A stretch of DNA of 64,000 nucleotides, taken from assembly GCA_009760855.2 (NCBI GenBank), contig WPIO01000061.1, positions 1,069,501 to 1,133,500 on the forward strand. Reading direction: 5' to 3'. This document shows positions 45,901-58,496 of the stretch, piece by piece. Made by a program: the position numbers and the translations under genes. The DNA is from Cristatella mucedo (taxonomy: Eukaryota > Bryozoa > Phylactolaemata > Cristatellidae). Numbering within the stretch: the first letter of the stretch is position 1; the number at the start of each line of letters is the position of its first letter. The notes below the pieces were generated by a model. It made no database searches. It was not told the DNA's origin and saw nothing but the letters and a program-made list of their open reading frames with translations.

Positions 45901-47355
45901 AGATCACTGACCTGGTTCATATTTTCTAGCTCCACCCTTCGCCACGCCCCTGGTGGTTTCGCCCAAAGCCCAGCGGCACAGAATCCTCAAAAGAAGTCCA
46001 TATTTTTCGTCTTGAAGAACCAGAGCCCAATAAGAGTGGATAGCGTGGTGAAACGAAAGCCTACTCATGTAGGTCGATTGCATGCGGGCTGGTACAGCTC
46101 CTTTCCTCAAAAGCTGGTAGGAGCATCCTCGAGAGGGGCGTGTGCACAGCTGTGGTCCGCTTCTAATGAGGTGTTGACACAGGCCGATAACCCGCTGGTG
46201 AACAGATGGTGGATTCACCATCAGGGTCGGCCAAGGGACAGCCGGAGGCGAGGAGAGGAGACTCGAGTGTGAGTAGGGGGTGAAGGCAGTCGTGCGTCTT
46301 GCAGCTCCGTGCCTTGTGCAATAAACCGTTGGCGTTGTTCATCGGCAGGCTTTCTGATGTGCGAACCAAACTACAGCACAGACACAAGTATTCGCTGGGC
46401 CGATAATATCAACCGAAAAGGAAGCTTATAGCAGGAATTGAAGGAGCCGGGTCCTCGGGACGTACGCCACTTTCGGCGGCATGCGCATGCGCCCGCCACC
46501 GTATGTACACGATGTATGTATGTGTGTGTGCACGATCGCAGAGGTGGCGACAGCCAGCCGACTGATCCCCCAGACAACCGACTTCGCAAAGCGGCCCCCC
46601 CCCCCCGCTGCCGGTGCGTCATCATCCTCCGGCGTCTGCGCTCACCTCTCTCGCATCTGCCTGCGGCCGCTGTGTTGGTCCTGCCCACTCTTCCTTCGTG
46701 TCGTCCCAACAGCAACTTACGGGTTTGAATCGAAAAGCAAGTCACCGGGCCACCTACGCTTGTGTCGGCGGCCCGCCTAACGGTCGAGTTGGGTCAAACG
46801 TGCGAAGTATGAGTCTTATGGGGAAAACTACCAGTGTGTGTCTCTTAGGCTCGAAGCTGCAGGTACATGTCGGTTACATAGTTCTACCGGATAAGCAAGA
46901 CCGTTGAGTGACACTTCTAACGACTGCCAAGGAATGTGCTTGTACCATTGCCGTCAAAACGGCACCGGCACAATCACCGTTATGGTGTTTGATCGCATTC
47001 GATCGCGAATGGTCTGGTTTTGATCGTGATTCGAGCGTGGATAGCCTTCAGCAGCCACAACGCACACGTTCAGGTCAAGAAATTGCATGCGAGTAGTGTT
47101 CGCAGAAAAACACTTTTCTCGGTCAGGGTACTTTATTTGAGTGCACCGGATGAATAAATATGTAGGTGGATGCTATTCGCACATACATACGTGGATATAC
47201 ACTATGAGCACCTCGTTAGGTACCCATGTTTTTGTTTCGCTTCACGTCGTTGGTCTAAAGCTTAATAGCAATGCGTTTGAAGCCCTTCAACAGGATTACA
47301 ACGAAGCACCTCTTAAAAACCTGCATTATAACCGGTGCATCGCTGCGTAGTTTTG
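45901..47355. other. Between YDJC and TEX14-like gene; CpG-rich patch
   Basis: 46430-46700 is GC-rich (C10 run at 46597) with a TGTGTGTGTG patch, and could hold the YDJC promoter. Open frames on both strands match nothing recognised. Confidence 0.35.
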
Positions 47356-47810
47356 TTAGCGTTCGGTACGTATCGATTTGATAGGCAGTGTTTTAGCAGA
47401 GATGACAGTCTCTATAGGTTGAGCTCTCTCGAATGGCACCCCGTTTTCTAATTGCAGGTAGACAGAGAGCACATTGCTCTCGCATTCCTCGAAGTGTTGG
47501 GGGGGGGGCGTGGGAGTCAGATGCCAAGAGGCGAAAAACAGCACAGACTTCGTGACCACTAAATAGTCACCGATGGATATACCTAGGCCCATGCTCAACT
47601 ACGCCGAAGCAGGCGTCGGAAGGTTGTTCTGACTCGGCGGATAGTCGGAGCACTTTCACTAGGGCAATAGACAAAAGCTCTCTGGGGGTCTCTTTCGTCA
47701 GACGATCTAGCCACAGCCTAGCGTGTCGAGCAAGCCACGCCAGCTGCAACCTGACAGCAGCAGGAAGCCCACCATTGCACAGTCCAACTGACGACAGCTC
47801 TGCCGAAGTT
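47356..47810 (-). other. Coding-looking minus-strand segments, unassigned
   Basis: Two minus frames look exon-like. One is 47594-47800 (AELSSVGLCNGGLPAAVRLQ, then LAWLARHARLWLDRLTKETP), with a possible donor CCTAG|GTATAT. The other is 47356-47480 (EECESNVLSVYLQLENGVPF, stop at 47356). They could be alternative 3' exons of the TEX14-like gene or a separate small gene. No family recognised. Confidence 0.3.
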
Positions 47811-47868
47811 CTATAGGCCGACTTCGCACCGAACAGCTACTACCATATCATAGCAGGAAACGACGGAT

Positions 47869-47874
47869 TTTATT
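47869..47874 (-). promoter_or_regulatory. Poly(A) signal AATAAA
   Basis: Canonical AATAAA on the minus strand, 1 nt after the TGA at 47877-47875 that ends one of the two possible last-exon frames. Plausible 3' end signal for the TEX14-like gene. Confidence 0.5.
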
Positions 47875-48195
47875 TCAGAAGAATGGCGACGCCGACGCCA
47901 CGGAGGGTGTGTGCAACTCCGGCTCGTCCAAGATATGGCCGGCATGGCAATGGCCGTCGACGAGAAAGCGACAGCCAGCCCCTGCAGTGCCTGCCTTAAC
48001 TTCCGACTTGAAGGGCATCGCGACTTCGAAAGGTTTTCCACTGCTCTCCTTGATTGAGCACTCGCATGCTCGGGGCGAACGCAGTTCGCTCCCGACGCTT
48101 CCCGATTCCGCGACAACTGGTAGCTTCTTGCCCCAACCGATTTCAAAAGGAACAGCAACTGCGAGCGGCCGTTTATCTCGAGCACCTGCATACGC
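47875..48195 (-). CDS. TEX14-like last exon, frame uncertain
   Basis: Candidate terminal exon after acceptor TATGCAG (about 48197) or CTGCTCGAG (about 48213). One frame reads RDKRPLAVAVPFEIGWGKKL, then KPFEVAMPFKSEVKAG, and stops at 47875, next to AATAAA. The other, which fits phase 0 from the previous exon's best donor, starts VLEINGRSQLLFLLKSVGAR and runs to 47811, past AATAAA. A weaker donor (G|GTTTTG) in the previous exon would make the first frame fit. Confidence 0.4.
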   Translation of the reverse strand, partial: AYAGARDKRPLAVAVPFEIGWGKKLPVVAESGSVGSELRSPRACECSIKESSGKPFEVAMPFKSEVKAGTAGAGCRFLVDGHCHAGHILDEPELHTPSVASASPFF

Positions 48196-48484
48196 ATGCA
48201 GATGCTCGAGCAGGTGCACGTGTATTGAGAGGAGCACTTAATGTGCTCAATACAATTTATTAACACAATTTATGAAAACTGCCTGCGATCAGCGGTTTCC
48301 CCAAATTAGAGAAAGAAGTCGAGTGCGTTCGGGGAATGTTAGGCCAGCAGCACAGCCCGACGATCGTGCTAAAGCAGTCCGAAGATTGAAGCCGTCATCG
48401 CCAGCCCTGTCAGAGCCGTGCCCACAGGCAATGGACGGCAAGTAAGCAAGGTCACGGGCATCGAGAAGAAGTCGGCAACTTTAC

Positions 48485-48637
48485 AAAACCATCAAGCTGA
48501 TCAGGCATGTCAGCCAAAGTGCTGCCTCGCAGCCGACGGCCTAAAGAACGCATTCTCTGAAGCTCCCGATTTGTGAGCTCGTGCCGAGAGCAGCCGCCCA
48601 CTGAGGGTCGCCACCGCGAAGGCGCCGCCTGCCAGGA
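48485..48637 (-). CDS. TEX14: TEX14-like exon, C-terminal region
   Basis: 153 nt, phase 0 both sides. The acceptor CTGCAG precedes SWQAAPSRWRPSVGG, then HELTNRELQRMRSLGRRLRG and STLADMPDQLDGF, with donor TTT|GTAAAG. Basic, helical; no domain recognised. Confidence 0.55.
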
Positions 48638-48780
48638 CTGCAGTTGTGCAGCTGTCCACCGCCGAACGAGGCCTGCCCCGTGCGACGAGGACGACGACTG
48701 CTGCGCTAGCGGCCGTAACATAGGAGTAGTGCCCTCAGGCCGAGGCTCTCCGGTGCCTCTGCGGTGGGAGCAGCTCATAC

Positions 48781-49021
48781 CGGCAGCTCGAGCTCCTTTT
48801 CGATCCTGCGTGCAAACATCTGCAGTTGGGCAGCAGAAGCTCGAGAAGAGCCAGCAGCAGCCAGTTCAGCTCGCGGCTTCGGCAAAAACGGCAAGCTAGC
48901 ACGGTAATGCGAACGCTGCTCGCGGTAGAAGCATTCAAGTGGAAGCTGTGCCAGCATGATCTCCTGCGGCGATGTCTCGGTCACGTTGACTAACCAGTCG
49001 TGCACCGGAATCGCTGCGTCC
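48781..49021 (-). CDS. TEX14: TEX14-like exon following kinase domain
   Basis: 241 nt. With acceptor GCAGAG it supplies one base to complete the Arg codon from the kinase exon, then DAAIPVHDWLVNVTETSPQE, IMLAQLPLECFYREQRSHYR and an Ala-rich helix ending FARRIEKELELP. Donor CCG|GTATGAG. Phase fits both neighbours. The acceptor was chosen by phase among several AGs, so the first few residues are less sure. Confidence 0.6.
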
Positions 49022-49600
49022 CTCTGCTCGGCGGAATTATATAAAGTGACAGCGGTTTCTCAGCACCGACTGCTGGGCCAAGCTCCCCGTTTTAATTTAC
49101 TTTTTACAATTCGAATCGGCAGCATACGGATTGCAGATAAAATAAAGCTCCAGAACTAAGATGGCATGTTCTGATGACGTGTCAAGCAACACTTATCCGA
49201 CCGAGATAGGAAAAACTACGGCAATATGGTCTAAGCATAGCCGACCTCGCAATTCAAATTCCACTCGGATCCTGTTCAAGTATCAGACGATTTATATAAT
49301 TTACAAGGCACAAAGCTACACTCTAAACGGGGCTTTAAAAAATTAAAGCGGCTGCACAAAAGCTCCACGAATGTACTTCGATCTTCGAAGGTTTACAAAA
49401 TTAATAGACAAATCGTATATTATTCAGAGATCGATAATTTGTTACTTGTAGATATATGTATATATGTATGTGTATCTCCGTCAGTAACTCCACAAAGTCA
49501 TAAAGACCATGTGGGTGTTACGCAGGAGAGTTTTGTATAGCGCACTCACAGCCTAAGCGGCTTTCGGTACGCATTCGGTAGCCAGCCATCAGACTTCGTC

Positions 49601-51085
49601 TCACGCAACAAAGAGAAAGCGGGAAACATAGCAGAGCCAGGAGAGCAGTTGAGGTAGTGAGTAGCATAGAAGTAGCAGTTCAGGACAGCAGAAAAAGATG
49701 TGCCATAGTCGGCAGTTGGAGTAGTTGTCGTTGCATAAGAATTGTGGAAGCGAGTTCCACAGTCTAGGACCTGCAGAGCTAAAGCTTCTGTCGCCAACTG
49801 TCTTTAAGCGGAGGAATGGGACAGCTAATTTATTCTCCAGACAGGACCTGAGGGCGCGAACAGGCTGAAACTGATGCAGCAGTTCAGCTAGGTACGAAGG
49901 AGCCAGGCCGTGGCGGGCCTTGTGGGTCAGCGTAAGAACTTTGCTCTGTATCCTTTGCTCAACCGGCAACCATCCTATCTCTTTCAGCAAAGGTGACACG
50001 TGCTCAAACCGCTGGGACTTGAAGACCAGCCTTGCAGCCATATTCATAGTCTGCTGTAGTGGCATAATAGCTTTCTTTGGCAGCCCAGCCAAAAGGGAAT
50101 TAGAATAATCAGGCCGAGACAGAACTAAAGAGCTAGTTAAATTTTTTACAAGCCACTGTGGGAGACAGCTTCTAATCTTTGATAGGGATCGGATGTGATG
50201 GCTAGCTGTAGAGGCAGTCTTCTGAATGATGCTTTTGAAATTGAGGCAGCTGTCGAACACGACACCTAGATTACGAGCATGTGGTGAAGGTCGCACAATA
50301 GCATCACCTATTAGAACAGCAAAGCCTTTTAATCCAGCTACACGCTTAGGGTGTCCTATGAGCAGCAGTTTGGTTTTATCGTAATTTAATTTCAGGAAGT
50401 TTTCCGACATCCAGGATCGAATATCGGCAAGGCAAGCATTCAGTTTCTCAGTTGCTGCAGCAGATTCCGACGGTTTAAATGACAAATACAACTGAGTATC
50501 GTCAGCATAGAAGTGATATCCTATTCCATGGGCCTTAATCACTTTTCCCAGAGGTTGCGTATAAATAGAGAACAGCAAACGACCAAGTAGAGACCCTTGA
50601 GGGACTCCACAGGTGACCATTCTCTTCTGTGAAACCTGACCCCCACACGACACGGATTGAACACGATCAGACAAGTATGATTTAAACCACGCCAGTGCTT
50701 CGTCTGCCAGACCGATCGTTGTTCTCAATCGTTCAAGCAGAACTTCGTGATCAATGGTGTCGAAGGCAGCAGACAGATCTAGCAGAGCTAGGGCAGTGAC
50801 ATTCCCGTCGTCGTTGCCACGTAGAATGTCATTGTAAACACGGAGGAGAGAAGTTTCAGTAGAGTGCTGCCTCTTGAACCCTGATTGAAATGTTTCTGAC
50901 ATTCCATTATTTTCAATATGTTCAACTAGCTGCTTAGCAACATTTTTTTCAAGAATCTTTGATAAGAACGGAAGAAGGGAAACTGGACGATAGTTTGCTA
51001 GGACCTCTGTGTCTAATCCAGGCTTTTTAAGAATAGGTTTAACGATTGCCGATTTGAAGGACTTGGGGACGACCCCTTTTCCCAA
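49601..51085 (-). CDS. LINE-A reverse transcriptase and C-terminal domain
   Basis: 494-aa frame of a non-LTR reverse transcriptase, which would copy element RNA into DNA at the nicked target. Motifs in order are KSAIVKPILKKPGLD (finger region), NYRPVSLLPFLSKILEK, ALLDLSAAFDTIDHEVLL (motif A, catalytic Asp), GVPQGSLLGRLLFSIY (motif B), FYADDTQLYLSF (motif C, YADD), LKLNYDKTKLLLIGHPKR and the C-terminal LGWLPVEQRIQSK-type block. The last ~40 residues diverge from other copies because of a frameshift near 49700. The linker upstream is out of frame or separated by a stop at about 51186. No endonuclease is present, so it cannot move by itself. Confidence 0.9.
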   Translation of the reverse strand: MGKGVVPKSFKSAIVKPILKKPGLDTEVLANYRPVSLLPFLSKILEKNVAKQLVEHIENNGMSETFQSGFKRQHSTETSLLRVYNDILRGNDDGNVTALALLDLSAAFDTIDHEVLLERLRTTIGLADEALAWFKSYLSDRVQSVSCGGQVSQKRMVTCGVPQGSLLGRLLFSIYTQPLGKVIKAHGIGYHFYADDTQLYLSFKPSESAAATEKLNACLADIRSWMSENFLKLNYDKTKLLLIGHPKRVAGLKGFAVLIGDAIVRPSPHARNLGVVFDSCLNFKSIIQKTASTASHHIRSLSKIRSCLPQWLVKNLTSSLVLSRPDYSNSLLAGLPKKAIMPLQQTMNMAARLVFKSQRFEHVSPLLKEIGWLPVEQRIQSKVLTLTHKARHGLAPSYLAELLHQFQPVRALRSCLENKLAVPFLRLKTVGDRSFSSAGPRLWNSLPQFLCNDNYSNCRLWHIFFCCPELLLLCYSLPQLLSWLCYVSRFLFVA

Positions 51086-51185
51086 AGAAGCATTACAAAT
51101 CTTGGTTATGGCAGGGCTAAGTTGGTCTGCAAGTGAAGACCACAGAGATAAAGGTATAGGGTCTTCAGGAGACGAGCTCTTTTTG

Positions 51186-51689
51186 CTAGACCTTATTAGG
51201 GCTTAATGGAGGCATGAATGTGCACAATTTTTCAGTAAAGAAGGCTGAAAACGTTTCGGCTGAGCCCTTAATATCTGGGGAGTCAGACCTCACAGCATTG
51301 GCCAGTAAATGGTTTACTGTCTTATAAATCTGTTTAGTGTCCGACTGGCAGGAATTCAGCTTTCTAATGAAAAAAGAAGCCCCCTTTTTAAGCTTTCGGG
51401 TGTAAACTCGAAGGCAGTCTTTAAAATTGACCAGGTCTGCCTCAGAACCCGATTTCTTGAAACGACGTTCCAGACTGCGCTTAACATGGCACATCTTAAG
51501 GAGTTTTTTTGTAAATTGAAAGGAATCTCGACGACTTTGAACACGGATAGAGCAAACGGGAGCATGCTTGTCAAGAGCACTCCTGAGTGTCATGTTCATC
51601 GCATCAGTGAGGGTATCGAGGCTGCCGGTCGAGTCTGAATGCAGATCAAGAAGGCCTGCATCACAAACAGATTTCAAAAACTTGTCCAT
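51186..51689 (-). pseudogene. LINE-A linker ORF fragment
   Basis: 167-aa frame: MDKFLKSVCDAGLLDLHSDS, then HAPVCSIRVQSRRDSFQFTK and NFKDCLRVYTRKLKKGASFF. This is the region between the endonuclease and RT, typical of L2/CR1-type LINEs. It ends at a stop before the RT frame. Confidence 0.8.
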
Positions 51690-52269
51690 GTCAATGCAAT
51701 ATGTTGCTACCGGTTTACAACCATGTTGAATGTGGTTAAAATGACCATTTTCTTTTATCTGGAAGTCTTCAGAAGTTCCAATTTTATTTCTAACATGTTT
51801 GTCTTATGAAAGATACCCTATACAAATATACGATTGCGGGACTTGACATTCTGCCTGCAGGTGGCAGACATCCGTGCTCTGCAACTCCCAATCTTTGGAA
51901 TTCACCATCACAATTCCCATGACATTCCTTTCTCCTGCTGCATACACTGGCACGTCTGTATCGGCCGTCTTATGCTGCTAGTTCTAGGCTCGACTGTCCT
52001 GTTAACCCAGCTATACTTCTCACTTTCTCTTTGTGGTAGAGATGAAGTGTGTTGGCTACCATATCTTAGACTGAGCTTTGTGATATATTAACAAAGCTCA
52101 AAGCCTATTATTAGCAAAAATATATTGCTGCATGCTAAATCAAGATAAGCAAGCGCACCATATGTCAGCAGCAGTAAACAGCAAGTACCTATATGGTAGG
52201 CGTATATAAACGGATATGAACCTAAACTCAGACAAATCGAGCACATATCAACAACCATCATACGGTTAC

Positions 52270-52553
52270 CTTAAGAGGGCTTCGGCTGCAGTAGGCCGCG
52301 ACGAAGCATCACACACCAGAGAGCACAGAAGAGCTCTAAGGCTCGATGGGTAACAATCGCTGCTGCAGCCGTCGGTAACGTCAGGCACCTCATCATCCCG
52401 GTAGTACAGCTTGGCTCGAGATATGACTGGGAAGAGAGTCGGTGGTGAGTTACGGCCCTTGCCACCTCGACCCTGGGCAGCCATTATGGCATACATCGTT
52501 CGTCCAATAGAATAGGAGTCGGACTTTTCGTGAAGAACGTGAGCATAGATGGG
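52270..52553 (-). CDS. TEX14: TEX14-like exon: kinase C-lobe end
   Basis: 284 nt. After acceptor TGTAG: PIYAHVLHEKSDSYSIGRTM, then YAIMAAQG, a loop, and LRALLCSLVCDASSRPTAAE with ALL. KSDSYSIGRTMYAI is the alpha-F signature (KSDIYSF in TEX14, SDVWS in active kinases). SSRPTAAEAL is the final helix with the conserved Arg. Donor TTAAG|GTAACC, phase 2. Phase 0 at the 5' side fits exon 54903-55673. Confidence 0.8.
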
Positions 52554-52804
52554 CTACAAGTACGTGGTTGAGGACACAATGGTAAGTAAGCAATAGATCA
52601 TTGAAGCAACTGAAGAGTGCTAATGGCTCCAGATGACAAGATGGGTGGTAAACTCGGCACGCAAAGTCTAGGGAGATTTAGGTTCCAGTGGCTTACGAGT
52701 GACTGAAAATCTCTCAAATGCTTCTATACATATCAGAACAAGCCTGCCTGACGAGCATTGAACAAGAAAGCATGGTTGTGATTAAAATATAATATACTTA
52801 TGTA

Positions 52805-53490
52805 AAATTGCTAACATTTGCCCTCCTTAGACAGGGGTACCGCATCCAAGTTGGTCTGTGCATTTGCAGCACCCTGTATCGACTTCTGTAACCCATTGCT
52901 TGCAGGTCTACCTGCCTTTGCAACAAGGTACTTAACAGTTGGTGAAAAGCTCAGCATTTAGGCTTGCCTATCGTGAGCATTGCAGTTGCAACATTTCATC
53001 CCTTATCACCGACCTGCACTCGCTCCCAATCATGCAGCTTCTTGACTTCAAGGTTTTGCCACTCATATTTAGGTTCCTTCATTCTCCTGCTGAAGTCTAT
53101 CTATTCAACGTACTTCTTACTCTGGCTTTTCATCATAAAACCTGCTCGTTTTACTCAAGTCTTTTAGCAGTGCCTCTAAACAAAATCGAATCCTTTGGAG
53201 ATCGTACCTGCCATCCATATTCTCCTCCCAAAGCCTGGAACTCACTCCCGATTGAAGTCACAACGACCCTTGACTTGACAACATTTAAAAATAAGCTAAA
53301 TGCACATGTCTCTCATAGTATTTTGCAGGGTCCTTGTGAATTGTCCTTAGTATGCTTATGCTGATGCTATGCATGGCATCACTAACCACGTTTGACATTC
53401 TTATTTTATAGCATATGTTAAGCACTTAAAAAGTTATTTAGCTTTCAAAGAATGTCACCCAGACGTATTACTATTATTATTATTAATAGC
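52805..53490 (+). mobile_element. Diverged LINE-B copy in TEX14-like intron
   Basis: Plus-strand frame 52939-53364 follows the LINE-B C-terminus at low identity (ITDLHSLPIMQLLDFKVLPL; SPPKAWNSLPIEVTTTLDLT) and ends in a degraded tail with (ATT)n at 53470-53488. Older than the other copies. Confidence 0.75.
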
Positions 53491-53494
53491 TGTA

Positions 53495-53990
53495 CACAAT
53501 TATGAGCACACAGTCCAGAATTCAAAGGATTTCAATAATCTATGCAGTGTCACCATCACGTGAACTAGTTTGGCTGTTGCAGTCTTGTCTAAGCAGGCCC
53601 TTAATTTCGCGATATCCCTTAGCTTAAAGTAGGCCGACTTGAAAGTGGAGGAAATGTGCTCGCCTACTGACAAGCCGTTTTTGAATAGTGGGCTTGGATT
53701 ACGGGCAGACGTTACGGGAGTGATGCTAGCCGGATCTATCTTGAGGGTCATGTCTTCCAACTTCCAAAAGACTCCAAGTTCCTCATAACTATAAGGTAGA
53801 TCTTATCATCGCCAAGCTTCAGGAAATTAGTAGCCATTCGAATATAAACGTCATCGATGCAGGCAGTTAGGGAATTTAATAAGTCGTAAGTAGTGCAAGG
53901 CTTATTAGTTCTTGTGCAGATTATAATTCTTGAGTTTTGTTCCCTCGACTCCCTTGCAGTATATATTGCTGAGATTTATGCATAGATGGC
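53495..53990 (-). mobile_element. LINE-B RT fragment
   Basis: The minus frame includes LKIDPASITPVTSARNPSPL and SAYFKLRDIAKLRACLDKTA, matching the LINE-B block after the YADD motif. Opposite orientation to its neighbour. Confidence 0.65.
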
Positions 53991-54159
53991 AGCAAACTTT
54001 CGGTAACCGAATGACGATGGAATCAAGTTGATATTTACCAGAGCTCACTGTCCGTGGACTCGCTTTAGTGAGCCATTACACACCAGTTACACTCCCCGAA
54101 GTACTGGTCACCATCTTGCCGCCTGACTAATGGAAGGACACACGCAGTTTCTTGCTTTA

Positions 54160-54625
54160 ACTAATAGAGATGGGCATAATTTGAGCACACACAAGTGCAC
54201 AAGAAAATTCCCAGGGATAGTTCTGATGCTTCCTGGAAGGATTGGGGGGGGGTTAGCTTTGTAATAAACATAGTCAAGTCAGGCGATGTCGTGCCGTCAG
54301 TAAGTAGTGAGTTCGAGGCTCTGGGAGCATACGAGCTGGAGCCATAATCTTCTAAGATAATGAGGTGGATTAGTGGCACAGTTGAATGAATTGAGTCAGA
54401 AGGGAGGGTGGTATAATGAGAAGCCTGATTAGGAAGTAGTACAGATAACTAGGCAAGAGCAAGGCAACGGAGAGCCGTGCAAGTAAACGTGTGAGACAGA
54501 ACCTTGAAGTCGGTAAGCTGCTCGATAGGGAGCCAGTGACTGGATTGGAGAGACGTGGTGTAATGTAGCGATTGACAGGAATGCGACAAACGAGCCTAGC
54601 TTCGGAGCTCTGCCTCAACTGCAAA
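54160..54625 (-). mobile_element. LINE-B C-terminal fragment
   Basis: Minus strand: EARLVCRIPVNRYIT and the SSSYAPRASNSLLTDGTTS segment of LINE-B, with an unrelated or scrambled middle. Confidence 0.6.
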
Positions 54626-54902
54626 GCGTAAGGAGCACATTCAAGCTCAGCACGTGCCAGGGACCTGGCGCTACTGGTGCTGCTGTGGCAGCTCCAGCAG
54701 CTGCCCTTCCTACTGCAGCTGCTCCCTCAGCAGCTCTTCTCAGCTGCTCCACTTTGCTACGGGGCGTTCCCAGTCACGCACGCGACCCCGACCGCAGTCC
54801 AAGCAGCAGCTTCATATCACCACGACTGCGGCAGTGGCCGAATGAAAGACCAGCAGCAGATCGCCGGTGACCACTGACTATGCCTTCGCGATCACTACTC
54901 AC

Positions 54903-55673
54903 ATGCTCCGGAGGTCGACCTAGACCTAGCAGGAGAATGTGCCGCTCGAGTTCGGGGGGCCACCACTCGTAGTCGACATTCCTGCTGCAGCTGCTCTGCA
55001 TGAGGCTCTCCTCGCTATAGGCGATGCACGAGCCGTCGACAGCCAAGAGGGGCGCGCACGTCTCCATGTCGCCAACGGCGACTCGTGCGTCCGCGGTAAG
55101 GTAAACGGCTTCGGGCGTGACGGCGCAGTGGCAAAGGTTGGCTGCTTGGCGCAAGTGGACGGCGGCGCAGAGCATCTCGTACGCTAGGCGCAGGTAGGTG
55201 CCGGCCTCGATGCCATAGGGCGGCGTCGGCCAGATGGCTCGGTGGCAGCGCATGAACGAGCCGAGCGTGTGCACATACGAGCCAGGCATCACGTAGAACA
55301 TGGCGGCGACAGCGTGGCCCGCCGACTGCCACCGTGCAGCCAACCCCTGTGTGGTTCGCATCGATAGCCGAGCATCGATGGCAGCATGGGTGCGTAGGCC
55401 TCGCCTTGCACCGCCTCCGTGAGGAGCACCACCACCGCCACCGCTTCCCTGCTGCTCCGCAGACGGCACGGCATCCGTGGGCACACCGATGCAAGTAAAG
55501 TAAGAGCCGTCGCCGAAGTAGCTGGCAAGGATTCGCGCCACGTGCCGGTGAGCAGGCACCGGCGGGAGCTGGTCATCAAGAGCAGAGTCTGAGCTCATCA
55601 GGGCCACTCTGGCGGCAGGGTTGAGCAGACGAAGATTCAGGGGTAGCTGATCACAGTCGGCATTCAGCACCAC
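54903..55673 (-). CDS. TEX14: TEX14-like exon: dead kinase core
   Basis: 771 nt, phase 0 to 0; acceptor CGCTCCAG, donor CAT|GTGAGT. It encodes beta3 (QLPLNLRLLNPAARVALMSS, Arg where VAIK has Lys), then PPVPAHRHVARILASYFGDG (beta4-like, 'HPHLLQL' in TEX14). A Gly-rich insert follows (SGGGGGAPHGGG), then a hinge-like AAMFYVMPGSYVHTLGSFMR. The catalytic loop HCAVTPEAVYL replaces HRDxKxxN, VAVGDMETC replaces DFG, and an APE-like YEWWPPEL is retained. All three phosphotransfer residues are lost, so this is a pseudokinase by sequence. Confidence 0.8.
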
Positions 55674-57980
<2,307 letters not shown>

Positions 57981-58496
57981 CTTCAGGGTGTAGGCAACAG
58001 ACAGCATGCTGGCAATTCTAAACAGGAGCCGTCTGCTGCCGCCACGCTGCTTGACGAAGCTGAACGGCTCGCCGTCCACCAGCCTGTAGTGCAGGCCCGG
58101 TAGCCACGACGGCATCTTTGCGTGAATATCTGTCGAGCCGACGGCAGCGTCCTCCGCAGCAGCCTGCTGCTCGGCTTCGACGGCTGACAGGCTTGAGCAG
58201 GCGGAGGCGGGTGCGCTAGGCCTGTTGACCGGTGGCAAGTCGGTTGCAGTCGCCGAGGCCTCAGCCAAAGCGCGACGGCAGCGCGGCCTCGGCAAGGGCG
58301 GCTGGCCAGCTCTCGAGGCCTGGCCGGCTGTGTCGATCGAGCCGTCCGACTCGTGCCGAAGTAACGGCGGTGCTGCGCTGTCGTCGTGCTGCTGCTGCTG
58401 CAGGTGCTGCTTCTGCCGGAAACAGTCTGCGCAGCTGGGCTTGCTGCCCATGGACAAGCTGCGAGAAATCTGCTGATGCCGGACAGCAGAATGAGC
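57981..58496 (-). CDS. TEX14: TEX14-like exon: linker into kinase
   Basis: 516 nt, phase 0 both ends; acceptor TGTCATTGCAG, donor AAG|GTGGGC. It reads AHSAVRHQQISRSLSMGSKP, a Cys-containing CADCFRQKQ with a Gln stretch, then an Ala/Ser/Pro-rich low-complexity part, and finally LHYRLVDGEPFSFVKQRG with RRLLFRIASMLSVAYTLK. The end corresponds to the start of the TEX14 kinase-like domain (EPTFSF...). Confidence 0.65.

Larger units (their letters stand above)
49470..51720 (-). mobile_element. LINE-A copy with intact RT frame
   Basis: Best LINE-A copy. The 3' UTR starts at about 49470 (complement of ACTGACGGAGATACAC). The RT and C-terminal frame covers 49601-51085 (494 aa). The linker frame is 51186-51689. 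It is 5'-truncated before the endonuclease. It sits sense-oriented in a TEX14-like intron (49022-52269). Confidence 0.95.

Noticed and set aside
52270-55673. PINK1-like kinase
   Set aside because: First impression from the 'LPP..H..V.R.L..F' segment. The upstream ankyrin repeat, the YEWWPPE and KSDSYS motifs and the type of catalytic-residue loss fit TEX14 better.
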